This document shows, piece after piece, positions 19,756 through 28,342 of a stretch of DNA of 64,000 bases. The position numbers and the translations under genes were made by a program. The number at the start of each line of letters is the position of its first letter. Position 1 is the first letter of the stretch. The notes under the pieces are model-generated. The model saw nothing but the letters and a program-made list of their open reading frames with translations. It was not told where the DNA came from and did no database searches. Source of the stretch: Streptomyces sp. TN58 (GTDB lineage: Bacteria > Actinomycetota > Actinomycetes > Streptomycetales > Streptomycetaceae). Where the stretch lies: the NCBI RefSeq assembly GCF_001941845.1, contig NZ_CP018870.1:7230001-7294000 (forward strand), in the 5' to 3' direction.

Positions 19756-21624
19756 ATGGGACGCGTGCACGGCTGGACGGGCAACCGGCGGACGGCCCTG
19801 CCGATGGTGGCGGGCGGAGCCGTCGTCCTCGGGCTGGGCGGCCTCTACGTCACCGGCCTGGTGGTGGGCGGCGACATCGACCAGGGCACCCGCGTGCGCG
19901 GCGTGGACATCGGCGGAATGACCGTGGCGCAGGCCCGCCGGACGCTGGACCGCGAGCTCGGCCCCGCCGCCACGGCGCCCGTCGCCATGAAGATCGGCGA
20001 CCGCGTGGAGAAGGCGGATCCCGCCGCACTCGGACTGTCGCTCGACACCGGGGCGACCGCCGGGCGAGCCGCACGCAAGGGATACGACCCCGTGACGGTC
20101 ATCGGCGGCCTCTTCGCATCCGGCGAGCGCGACCTCGAACCGGTGATCCGCGCGGACGAGGAGAAGGGCCGGGCCGCGGTCGACCGTATCGCCGAATCCA
20201 CCGCCCGCGCGCCCCGCGACGGAGCCGTCGCCTTCGAGAAGGGTGCGGCGAAGGCCGTCACCCCCCTCCCGGGCGTCACCCTCGTCGAAGACCGCGCCCT
20301 CACCACCCTCCGTGACTCCTACCTGCGCCCGGGCACCTCGCCGGTCGTCCTGCCGGTCGAGCACACCGAGCCGGCCGTCGGCGCCGAGGAGACCGGACGG
20401 GCGATGAAGCAGTTCGCGCAGCCCGCCATGTCGGGCCCGGTCGCGCTCACCGTCGCGGGCAAGAGCATGTCCATCGCCCCCGCCGTGCTCGGCGAGCACC
20501 TGAAGATGAGCCCCGACGCCCAGGGCCGCCTCGTGCCAGCCCTCGACTCCAAGGGCCTGCTCGCCGACCCCGCCGTGGCCCGCCCGATCGAGGAGGCCAG
20601 CCGTCCGCCGCTGGACGCCGCACCCCGGGTCACCCCGGACGGCACCGTGGTCCTGGCCCAGCACAGCCGTGCGGGACACAAGGTCACCGAGGACGCCCTC
20701 GGCAAGGCCGTACTGCCGCTCCTGACCCGTACGGGAGCCGCCCGCAGCGGCGAGGTCGCCACCGTGGCCGTCCAGCCGGAGCTGACGAGCGAGGCGGCCC
20801 GGCTCGGCATCAAGGAGAAGCTCTCCTCCTTCACCGTCGACTTCCCCGCCGCCCCCTACCGCAGCACCAACATCGGCCGCGCCGTCGAGCTCATCAACGG
20901 CTCCGTGGTCCAGCCGGGCAGGGAGTGGAGCTTCAACCGCACGGTCGGCGAGCGCACCAAGGAGAACGGTTTCGTCGACGGCATCATGATCAACGACGGC
21001 CAGTACGTGAAGTCGCCCGGCGGCGGCGTTTCAGCGGTCGCCACGACCATGTACAACGCGGTCTTCTTCGCGGGCCTCAAGCCCGTCGAGCACGGAGCCC
21101 ACTCCTTCTACATCGAGCGCTACCCCGAGGGCCGCGAGGCCACCGTCGCCTGGGGCACCCTCGACCTGCGCTGGATCAACGACTCCGGCCACCCCGTCTA
21201 CGTACAGGCCTCGTCCACCGACACCTCGCTGACCATCACCCTCCTCGGCACCAGGAAGTACGACGAGATACGCGCGACCAAGGGGCCGCGCAGCAACATC
21301 ACGCCGCCCGCGAAGCGCACGGGCACCGGACCGGCGTGCGAGGTCCAGACCCCCCTCGAAGGTTTCGACGTGACCGTCGGCCGCATCTTCGTCCAGGGCG
21401 GCAAGGAGGTCCGCAGCGAGGAGTTCAAGACCCACTACACCCCGCGCGACGAGGTCGTCTGCACCCCGCAGACCCCCGGGGCAACGCCGGCCCCGGCCCC
21501 CACGGCGGAAGCCGCCCCCACTGCGTCCGCCCCCACTGCGTCCGCCCCCACTGCGTCCGCCCCTGGCCCGTCCGCCACCACCGGCGGCCGCCTGAGCGCC
21601 GCCGGCGCACCCGTCTCGTCCTGA
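19756..21624 (+). CDS. VanW-family membrane-anchored protein
   Basis: A 622-residue protein with an N-terminal membrane anchor (about 13-38, ALPMVAGGAVVLGLGGLYVTG). Next come two YoaR-type peptidoglycan-binding-like domains (about 45-340) and a VanW domain (about 370-510) with INGSVVQPGREWSFN and GGGVSAVATTMYNAVFFAGL. The C-terminus is a Pro/Ala/Thr/Ser tail containing three exact TASAP-type repeats. VanW occurs in vanB-type resistance clusters, but most actinobacterial VanW proteins are general envelope proteins of unknown activity, and no vanHAX is nearby. ATG 19756 has a weak GGGAG; ATG 19696 would add 20 residues. Confidence 0.88.
   Translation: MGRVHGWTGNRRTALPMVAGGAVVLGLGGLYVTGLVVGGDIDQGTRVRGVDIGGMTVAQARRTLDRELGPAATAPVAMKIGDRVEKADPAALGLSLDTGATAGRAARKGYDPVTVIGGLFASGERDLEPVIRADEEKGRAAVDRIAESTARAPRDGAVAFEKGAAKAVTPLPGVTLVEDRALTTLRDSYLRPGTSPVVLPVEHTEPAVGAEETGRAMKQFAQPAMSGPVALTVAGKSMSIAPAVLGEHLKMSPDAQGRLVPALDSKGLLADPAVARPIEEASRPPLDAAPRVTPDGTVVLAQHSRAGHKVTEDALGKAVLPLLTRTGAARSGEVATVAVQPELTSEAARLGIKEKLSSFTVDFPAAPYRSTNIGRAVELINGSVVQPGREWSFNRTVGERTKENGFVDGIMINDGQYVKSPGGGVSAVATTMYNAVFFAGLKPVEHGAHSFYIERYPEGREATVAWGTLDLRWINDSGHPVYVQASSTDTSLTITLLGTRKYDEIRATKGPRSNITPPAKRTGTGPACEVQTPLEGFDVTVGRIFVQGGKEVRSEEFKTHYTPRDEVVCTPQTPGATPAPAPTAEAAPTASAPTASAPTASAPGPSATTGGRLSAAGAPVSS
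21514..21558 (+). repeat. three exact 15-bp tandem repeats in vanW
   Basis: The unit GCCCCCACTGCGTCC occurs three times without change inside the vanW tail, encoding repeated Ala-Pro-Thr-Ala-Ser. Copy number may vary between strains. Confidence 0.9.
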
Positions 21625-21649
21625 CCGGCGGCACGGACGGGGCGTGACA

Positions 21650-21678
21650 CTCCCGGCGCGAATTGTGCGTGCCGGGAG
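21650..21678 (+). terminator. hairpin terminator after vanW
   Basis: An 8-bp G/C stem (21650-21657 with 21671-21678) with a 13-base loop lies 25 bases after the vanW stop. It argues that the following phosphatase gene starts downstream, at GTG 21708. Confidence 0.6.
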
Positions 21679-21707
21679 CCATGACGGCCCGGAAGTGCTA
21701 CAACTGG

Positions 21708-24443
21708 GTGCGTGACCATTCCTCGCCACCCGTGCCGGGCACGTCGGTGCGGTCACCTCTAGGCAACCGCTTCAGGAGCGTCGCCGGCCAGGTATTCGTC
21801 CTCCAGGTGGCGATCGTGGTGTTGCTCGCCGCCGGAGCGCTCCTGGCCCTCGTCCTCCAGTCGCGGCACGACATCGACCGCGAGGCGCGCAACCGCTCGG
21901 TGGCCGTAGCCGAGACCTTCGCCCACCAGCTCGGCCTCCAGCCGGCGCTGAAGACGTCCGACCCCTCCAAGGTCCTGCAGCCCCTCGCAGAGCAGACGCG
22001 CAAGGCCGCCGGAGTGGACTTCATCGTGGTGATGGACACCAACGGCATCCGCTACAGCCATCCCCAGCCCGACCGCATCGGGAAACGGTTCGTCGGGACC
22101 ATCGAGCCCTCCCTGCAGGGCGAGGTCCACACCGAGAGTGTCGAGGGCCCCCTCGGCAAGGAGATCCAGGCGGTGGTCCCCGTCAAGGGACCCGACGGCG
22201 GGGTCGTCGCCCTGGTGTCCGCGGGCCTGACCGTCGAGAACGTCACCGGAGCCCTCGATCGCCAGCTCCCCGTCATCCTCCTGGCCATCGCCACGGGCCT
22301 GGCCCTGGCGACCGGCGGCACCTGGCTGATCAGCAGACGCCTGCTCCGCCAGACCCACGGGCTCGGCACGCAGGAGATGACCCGGATGTACGAGCACCAC
22401 GACGCGGTGCTCCACGCCGTCCGCGAGGGCGTCCTGATCACCGACGGCGATGGCCAGCTCCTGCTGGCCAACGACGAGGCCAAACGACTCCTCGGCCTGC
22501 CCGACGACGCCGAGGGCCGCCACATCGGCGACGTGCCCGGCCTGGAGCGCCGGATGGCCGACCTGCTGCTCTCCGGCCGCGAGGCCACCGACGAGGTGAT
22601 CGGCTCCGGCGACCGCCTCCTCGTCGTCAACCAGCGCCCCACCCACCCCCGCGGCCGGCCCGAGGGCGCCGCGGTCACCATCCGCGACTCCACCGAGATG
22701 CAGATCCTCACCACGCGCGCCGAGACCGCCCGCAGGCGCCTCAAACTGCTCTACGACGCCGGCGGTGACATCGGCACCACCCTCGACGTGGTCCGCACGG
22801 CCGAGGAACTCGCCGCCGTGGCCGTGCCCCGCTTCGCGGACTTCGTCACCGTCGACCTCGCCGACCAGGTCATCGACGGGGACGAGCCCGCCCCGGGCGC
22901 GGACATGCGGCGTACGGCGATCAGCGGCATCCGATCCGACCACCCCCTCTACCCCGTCGGCCGCCTGATCGACTTCCTGCCGTCCACCCCGCAGGCCCGC
23001 GGCTACGGAACCGGCCGGGCGGAACTGGTCCCCGACCTGTCCAAGGCGCCCGGCTGGCAGGCCCAGGACCCGCCCCGCGCCCGCGCCATCGTCGACTACG
23101 GCATCCACTCGCTCATCGCGGCCCCGCTCATGGCCCGGGGCGTCGTCCTCGGCGTGGTCAACTTCTGGCGGTCGCAGAAACAGGAGCCCTTCGACGAGGA
23201 CGAGCTGTCCCTCGCCGAGGAGCTGGTCGCCCGCGCGGCGGTCAGCATGGACAACGCCCGCCGCTACACCCGCGAGCACGCCCTCGCCGTCACGCTCCAG
23301 CGCAGCCTGCTGCCGCGCGCCCTGCCCGAACAGAGCGCCATGGACGTCGCACACTTCTACCTGCCCGCCCAGTCGGGCGTCGGCGGCGACTGGTTCGACG
23401 TCATCCCGCTCCCCGGCAGCCGTGTCGCCCTGGTCGTCGGCGACGTCGTCGGACACGGACTGCACGCCGCCGCGACCATGGGCCGGCTGCGCACCGCGGT
23501 CCACAACTTCTCCTCCCTCGACCTGCCGCCCGACGAGATCCTCGCCCGCCTGGACGACCTCGTACAGCGCATCGACCACGACCACAACGGGGACGCCGAC
23601 GACGCGGACGGCGGCGGCGTCCTGGGCGCCACCTGCCTGTACGCCGTCTACGACCCGGTCTCCCAGCGCTGCACGATGGCCCGGGCCGGCCACCTGCCCC
23701 CGCTCCTCGTCGCCCCCGACGGCAGCACACAGATCGTCGAGCTGCCCGCCGGACCGCCGCTGGGCCTGGGCGGCATGCCGTTCGAGACCGCGGAGCTGGA
23801 CGTGGCCGAAGGCAGCCAGCTGGTCCTCTACACCGACGGGCTGGTGGAGGAGCGCACCCGGGACATCGGCGAGGGCCTGGAACTGCTCCGGGCGGCGCTG
23901 AGCCACCCCGACCGCGACCCCCACGACAGCTGCCGCGCCGTGCTCGACATGATGCTCCCTGCCCGGCCCACCGACGACGTGGCCCTGCTCATCGCACGCA
24001 CCCGGACCCTCGGCCCGGACCGGGTCGCCCAGTGGGACGTGCCCTTCGAACCGAGCGCGGTCGGCGCGATGCGCAGCGTCGCCGCCAAGAAGCTCGACGA
24101 ATGGCACCTGACTGAGCTCGGATTCGCCGCGGAACTGATCCTCAGCGAGCTGATCACGAACGCCCTCCGGCACGGAAGCGAGCCGGTGCGGGTACGGCTC
24201 CTGCGCGACCACAACCTGACCTGCGAGGTGTGGGACGGCAGCAGCACCGCCCCCCACCTGCGCTACGCCGCCACCACGGACGAGGGAGGACGCGGCCTGT
24301 TCCTGGTGGCCCAGCTCAGCGAGCACTGGGGCACCCGCTACACCCCCGACGGCAAGGTCATCTGGGCGGAACTGGCCCTGCCGGGCGCCCCCGGCGCCGG
24401 CGAGGCCGTCCTGTCGGCCTTCCTCGACGTCGACCCCCTCTGA
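21708..24443 (+). CDS. multidomain sensor phosphatase: membrane sensor, PAS, GAF, SpoIIE PP2C, HATPase
   Basis: A 911-residue membrane regulator. Two membrane helices (about 24-50 and 187-208) flank an extracellular sensor like that of CitA/DcuS kinases. Then come PAS (about 225-330), GAF (about 345-510), a SpoIIE-type PP2C phosphatase (about 530-745; GGDWFDV, GDVVGHG, YTDGLVE, TDDVALL) and an RsbW-like HATPase (about 760-900; ELITNALRHG, GGRGLFLV). One protein thus carries both a STAS-phosphatase and an anti-sigma-kinase-like domain. GTG 21708 was chosen because ATG 21681 sits against the vanW terminator stem. A STAS protein (perhaps that at 6.1 kb) is the probable target; the pairing is unproven. 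Confidence 0.92.
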   Translation: MRDHSSPPVPGTSVRSPLGNRFRSVAGQVFVLQVAIVVLLAAGALLALVLQSRHDIDREARNRSVAVAETFAHQLGLQPALKTSDPSKVLQPLAEQTRKAAGVDFIVVMDTNGIRYSHPQPDRIGKRFVGTIEPSLQGEVHTESVEGPLGKEIQAVVPVKGPDGGVVALVSAGLTVENVTGALDRQLPVILLAIATGLALATGGTWLISRRLLRQTHGLGTQEMTRMYEHHDAVLHAVREGVLITDGDGQLLLANDEAKRLLGLPDDAEGRHIGDVPGLERRMADLLLSGREATDEVIGSGDRLLVVNQRPTHPRGRPEGAAVTIRDSTEMQILTTRAETARRRLKLLYDAGGDIGTTLDVVRTAEELAAVAVPRFADFVTVDLADQVIDGDEPAPGADMRRTAISGIRSDHPLYPVGRLIDFLPSTPQARGYGTGRAELVPDLSKAPGWQAQDPPRARAIVDYGIHSLIAAPLMARGVVLGVVNFWRSQKQEPFDEDELSLAEELVARAAVSMDNARRYTREHALAVTLQRSLLPRALPEQSAMDVAHFYLPAQSGVGGDWFDVIPLPGSRVALVVGDVVGHGLHAAATMGRLRTAVHNFSSLDLPPDEILARLDDLVQRIDHDHNGDADDADGGGVLGATCLYAVYDPVSQRCTMARAGHLPPLLVAPDGSTQIVELPAGPPLGLGGMPFETAELDVAEGSQLVLYTDGLVEERTRDIGEGLELLRAALSHPDRDPHDSCRAVLDMMLPARPTDDVALLIARTRTLGPDRVAQWDVPFEPSAVGAMRSVAAKKLDEWHLTELGFAAELILSELITNALRHGSEPVRVRLLRDHNLTCEVWDGSSTAPHLRYAATTDEGGRGLFLVAQLSEHWGTRYTPDGKVIWAELALPGAPGAGEAVLSAFLDVDPL

Positions 24444-24480
24444 CGGCACCGCTTCTGACGGCACCGCTTCTGACGGCACC
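24439..24480 (+). repeat. 15-bp tandem repeat at the end of the phosphatase gene
   Basis: The unit TCTGACGGCACCGCT occurs twice and then for 12 more bases. The first unit contains the phosphatase stop codon (TGA), and each later unit repeats it. Confidence 0.85.
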
Positions 24481-24545
24481 CTCCGAGGGCACCCCCCGGG
24501 CAAAAGGACCTGCTCGGCGCGGGCCGTGATCGCTACCATCGCCCG

Positions 24546-25544
24546 GTGCACAGCGAACCCGGATGGTCCCCCTACCCCAAGATCCCCGCGAACACCCGGC
24601 TGGGAGAAGCCCGCGGCCGGACCTGGGTGGCCCACGAGAAGATCCACGGCGCCAACTTCGCCGTCGTGTGCGACGCGGCGGGCGCCCACCCCGCCAAACG
24701 GCGCGAACTGCTCGGCGACGGCGGACTCGACGACTTCTTCGGCGTCGGCCGCATCTGGCCCGCCCTGGCGGTCGCGGCCACCCGCTGCGCGCACGCCCTG
24801 CGCGAGGCCGCCGGCGCCGCGCCGGCGGCGGTCGTGACCGTCTACGGCGAACTGGCCGGCGGCCGCTACCCCCACCCCGACGTCCCGGCCGTGCCCGCCG
24901 CGGCCGCCGTACAGACCGGCGTCTGGTACGCCCCCGACCTGATCTGGCTGCCCTTCGACGCCACCGTCACCGACGACGACGGGCCGCGCTGGGTCGCCGA
25001 CCGCACCCTGCGCGCGGCCGCGGAGTCGGCGGGGCTGCGGTGCGTGCCGCTGCTGGCCGAGGGGCCGCTCGTACGGCTCCAGGAGCTGCCGGCGCTCTTC
25101 CCGACCCGGCTGCCCGGCCTCCTCGGCCTGCCGGCGCTGCCCGGGAACCTGGCGGAGGGCCTGGTCGTCAAACCCGCGGAGGAGTCCCGGGGGCCCGCCC
25201 GCCCCATGGCCAAGGCCAAGCAGCCGGCCTTCGCCGAGGACGAGCGGTTCGACGGCGCACGCCCCTACCGGGCGCCGGCCGAAGGCGCCGCGGGCGTCCC
25301 CGGCTGGCTGCTCGCCCACGGCACCGGCCTGCTCACCCCGGCCCGCGCCGCGTCGGCCGTCGGCAAGCTGGGACCGCGCACCCCGCCGGGAGAGGTGGCC
25401 GCCGAGATCGTGCGGGACGCCACCGAGGAGGTCGCCCAGGAGCTGGGCGGCCTGGACGGGCCCACCCAGCGGGCCCTGGAGGACTCCCTCCTCGCCGGCG
25501 CCCTCGCCCTGGCCCGCTTCGACGCGTCCGACCGCCGGGCATGA
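24546..25544 (+). CDS. Rnl2-like RNA ligase
   Basis: A 332-residue member of the nucleotidyltransferase superfamily of ATP-dependent RNA ligases. Motif I is HEKIHGANF, so Lys32 is the probable adenylated residue. An inner VYGELAGG resembles motif III, EGLVVKP is motif IV and KAKQPAF is motif V. The C-terminal helical part (about 230-332) replaces an OB domain, as in T4 Rnl2. Such enzymes seal nicked RNA. GTG 24546 follows a -10-like TACCAT by six bases, so the transcript may be leaderless. No polynucleotide kinase-phosphatase, Hen1 or RtcB gene is adjacent, so it appears to stand alone. Confidence 0.88.
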   Translation: MHSEPGWSPYPKIPANTRLGEARGRTWVAHEKIHGANFAVVCDAAGAHPAKRRELLGDGGLDDFFGVGRIWPALAVAATRCAHALREAAGAAPAAVVTVYGELAGGRYPHPDVPAVPAAAAVQTGVWYAPDLIWLPFDATVTDDDGPRWVADRTLRAAAESAGLRCVPLLAEGPLVRLQELPALFPTRLPGLLGLPALPGNLAEGLVVKPAEESRGPARPMAKAKQPAFAEDERFDGARPYRAPAEGAAGVPGWLLAHGTGLLTPARAASAVGKLGPRTPPGEVAAEIVRDATEEVAQELGGLDGPTQRALEDSLLAGALALARFDASDRRA

Positions 25545-25592
25545 CGCCGCGGCCTGCAGAACGGGGCGGCGGGGCCGGCGTGGGACCCGGGC

Positions 25593-27677
25593 TCACCGGC
25601 CCATCCGGTGGTTCACGCCGATGCGGGCCGTCAGCAGGGCGATGTCGTCGTCGGCGGACGCCGGGACGAGGTGGGCGATCAGTGAATCGCACAGGTGGTC
25701 GAGAGGCTGGAGGGGTTCCGTGAGGAGGCCCGTCAGCTCGCCCAGGCGCTCGTCGATGTCCCGGTTGCGGGCCTCGATCAGCCCGTCGGTGTACAGGACG
25801 AGCAGGCTGCCCTGCGGGAGGACGATGTCGGTGGTGGTGAAGGTGACCCCGCCGACCCCCAGCGGCGCGCCGGGCGGCGTCTTCACCAGGTAGACGGTGC
25901 CGTCGGGCTCGGCCACGGCCGGCGGCGGGTGGCCGGCGCGCGTGACCGTGCAGCGGCCGGTCGCCGGGTCGCACACCACGTACAGGAACGTGGCGAGCAT
26001 CGGCTCCGCGAGGTCCGCGAGCGCCGCCTCCAGCTGGTGGAGCAGCGCGGCCGGCGGCATGTCGAGCCGTGCGAGGGCGCGGACCGTCGCGGACAGGCGC
26101 CCCATCACCGCGGCGGCGGCGATACCGTGCCCCATCACGTCGCCCATGAGCAGGCCGGCCCTTCCGCCGGTCAGGGCGACGACGTCGTACCAGTCCCCGC
26201 CGACCTCGTTGACGTCGCTGGCCGGCAGGTACCGGTGCGCGATCTCGATACCCGGCGGCGGGGTCACGTGCTGCGGCAGCATGCTGCGCTGCAGCACCAC
26301 CGCGGTCTCGTGCTCGTGATGGTAGAGGCGCGCGTTGTCGATGCTGATCGCGGCCCGCGCCGCGAGCTCGCCGGCGAGCGTGACGTCGTCGGAGCCGAAC
26401 GGCTCGAAGGGACGGGCGCGGAAGAACGAGGCCACCCCGAGGACGAGGCCCCGCGCGATCAGCGGGACCATCATGAACGAGTGCACGCCCGCCTCCACGA
26501 GCTGCGCCGACCGGGGGGTGTGCCGGGCGGCCGAGGCCACCGACATGGCGTCGAGGTGCGCGACCAGGTAGGGCTGGCGGGCGGCGAGGGCCTGGGTGTA
26601 CGGGGCGGTCGAGGGGAAGGTGAGGGTCCTGCCCAGCGGCGCCAGGATCTGCGTGACCGCGGTCCCGGTCAGCGGGGCCTTGCCCAGACGGCGCAGCGCG
26701 ACGCCCCCGGTCAGCCCCATGCCCGGTTCGTTGCCGCACGCCAGCGAGTCCAGGACGTCGACGGTGACGGCACTGGCGAGGTGCGGGACCGCCAGGTCGG
26801 CCAGCTCCTGCGCGGTGCGTTCGAGGTCGAGGCTGGCCCCTATGCGGGAGCTGGCCTCCGTGAGCAGGGCGAGCCGGCGCCGCCCCGCCTCGGCCTCGGT
26901 GTGGTCGCGCTGCTGCGTGGTGATGTCGAGCAGGGAGGCGATCACACCGATCGGCTGCCCGCCTGGGTCCTCGGCCCGCACGTACGAGCACGCCCACACG
27001 TGGTCGTGGTCCGGGTCGGCGGGGGTGCGGCCGGTGCGCAGGCGGTTGAGGACCGGTTCGCCGGTCTCCAGCACCTGGCGCATGGCCTCCTCCATCTCGC
27101 CCGCGTTCACCTCCGGCAGCACCTCGGCCAGACGCCGGCCCACATGCGCCGACTCCGTCAGACCGTTCATGGCCTCAAGAGCCGGATTGACCTGCAGAAA
27201 CCGCAGCTGTGTGTCGAGTACGGCGATCCCGACGGGCGAGCGGGCGAACAGGCCGTCCCACACCGCCGAGGCCCCGCGGATCCGGCGCGCCGCGTGCGCG
27301 TCCGCCGCGAACACCAGCACGGCCGAGGCGCCGTGCCGCCGATCGGGTACGGGGCAGGCCCAGATCTCCAGCTCCATCGGGTGGCCGTTGCGGTGCCAGG
27401 CGGTGACCGTGCCCATCACCCCGCGGCCGGTGGCGGCCGTCTCCCACAGAGAACGGCCCAGACTGCGGTCCGCGCCGGGGTGCAGGAGATCGGCGATGTG
27501 GCGTCCGATGACCTGCGGCGGGTCGTAGCCCAGCAGCTCCTGCGCGCCGTGGTTCCACCGCACGATCATCCCGTCGCCGCTCGTGGCCACGAGGGCCACC
27601 GGCAGCGCCCCCAACCACCCGCCGGCGGCCTGCGCGGCGCTGCTGATCAGGTCGTGCAGCGGCATCTCCTCATGCAT
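25593..27677 (-). CDS. cytosolic PAS-PAS-GAF-SpoIIE PP2C phosphatase
   Basis: A 694-residue regulator without membrane segments. Two PAS domains (about 20-130 and 145-260), a GAF domain (about 285-450) and a SpoIIE phosphatase (about 475-685) follow in order. The metal-binding motifs GGDWYDV, GDVMGHG, YTDGLIE and DDDIALL are intact. It lacks the HATPase domain of the protein at 21.7 kb. ATG 27677 gives AAGGAG 14 bases upstream. It converges on the RNA ligase gene. Likely role: dephosphorylation of a STAS antagonist in response to a small ligand or redox signal. Confidence 0.92.
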   Translation of the reverse strand: MHEEMPLHDLISSAAQAAGGWLGALPVALVATSGDGMIVRWNHGAQELLGYDPPQVIGRHIADLLHPGADRSLGRSLWETAATGRGVMGTVTAWHRNGHPMELEIWACPVPDRRHGASAVLVFAADAHAARRIRGASAVWDGLFARSPVGIAVLDTQLRFLQVNPALEAMNGLTESAHVGRRLAEVLPEVNAGEMEEAMRQVLETGEPVLNRLRTGRTPADPDHDHVWACSYVRAEDPGGQPIGVIASLLDITTQQRDHTEAEAGRRRLALLTEASSRIGASLDLERTAQELADLAVPHLASAVTVDVLDSLACGNEPGMGLTGGVALRRLGKAPLTGTAVTQILAPLGRTLTFPSTAPYTQALAARQPYLVAHLDAMSVASAARHTPRSAQLVEAGVHSFMMVPLIARGLVLGVASFFRARPFEPFGSDDVTLAGELAARAAISIDNARLYHHEHETAVVLQRSMLPQHVTPPPGIEIAHRYLPASDVNEVGGDWYDVVALTGGRAGLLMGDVMGHGIAAAAVMGRLSATVRALARLDMPPAALLHQLEAALADLAEPMLATFLYVVCDPATGRCTVTRAGHPPPAVAEPDGTVYLVKTPPGAPLGVGGVTFTTTDIVLPQGSLLVLYTDGLIEARNRDIDERLGELTGLLTEPLQPLDHLCDSLIAHLVPASADDDIALLTARIGVNHRMGR

Positions 27678-27988
27678 CCCGCACCCGCTCCTTCCGGGCG
27701 GACCCGGCCTTGCCGCACGGCAGCCCCGGATCACGGCGCAGCTCGCGCCGGCCGCTCGCCGAGCCCGGTCCGCGGCTGCGTCTGTTCCCCTTCATCCCCT
27801 TCATCGTCGCTCCCGGCGACGGGCGGCGCCCCCCGGCCGCAGCACTCGGGTGCGGCGTCCACCCGGGTGCGGGAGCCGCCCTTACCGGTCGCGTTCATCC
27901 GGTCGGCCGAGCACAGCAAGCCACCCGCGCCGCGCCGGGCCACGCTGTGGGCAAGGACCGCCACCACCGCACAGACGAGGACCGCACC
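27678..27988. other. 311-bp intergenic region, no gene seen
   Basis: It lies between divergent genes and must contain both promoters. A short direct repeat (CCCCTTCAT at about 27786 and 27796) is the only local structure noticed. No reliable promoter or operator could be picked. Confidence 0.4.
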
Positions 27989-28342
27989 ATGTCCCACAGG
28001 CGACGTATCGGCATCATCGCGGGGGTCGCAGCGCTGCTGCTCAGCGCCACCGCTTGCTCCGGTCTGGGCCGGACCACCGTCGGCCGGCTGAGCTTCCGCG
28101 GACACGACTCGCCGGTCGAGATCAACTACAACAACACCCTCGTCAGGGGCTGCCACCGGATCGCCATCCCCGACGGGGCCACCCATGTCGAGAACAACAC
28201 CCTCGTCGACGTCGTCCTGTACCAGAACCACGACTGCAAGAAGACCGACGATCCGGACAACGGCATCTACGTGGCGACGACCCTCTCGGACGTGACGGCC
28301 CCAAGGACCCGGCCCTGGCGGAGTTTCAGCGTCATCCACTGA
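27989..28342 (+). CDS. small exported hypothetical protein, possible lipoprotein
   Basis: A 117-residue protein. The N-terminus has basic residues, a hydrophobic core (IGIIAGVAALLLSATACSG) and a Cys at position 23 that could be a lipobox, though the -3 residue is Ala rather than Leu. The mature part has two Cys and ends PWRSFSVIH. A beta-rich, beta/gamma-crystallin- or inhibitor-like fold is possible but not recognised. ATG 27989 has GAGG upstream. The last 11 bases overlap the convergent decarboxylase gene. Confidence 0.7.
   Translation: MSHRRRIGIIAGVAALLLSATACSGLGRTTVGRLSFRGHDSPVEINYNNTLVRGCHRIAIPDGATHVENNTLVDVVLYQNHDCKKTDDPDNGIYVATTLSDVTAPRTRPWRSFSVIH

Noticed and set aside
19756..21624. 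VanW as part of a glycopeptide-resistance cluster
   Set aside because: No vanH, vanA/B, vanX or VanRS genes are nearby; VanW-like proteins are common in actinobacteria without resistance.
21759..25319. A 1186-codon open frame on the minus strand
   Set aside because: It runs opposite two well-supported plus-strand genes (phosphatase and RNA ligase), is Gly/Arg/Gln-rich and has no recognisable domain.
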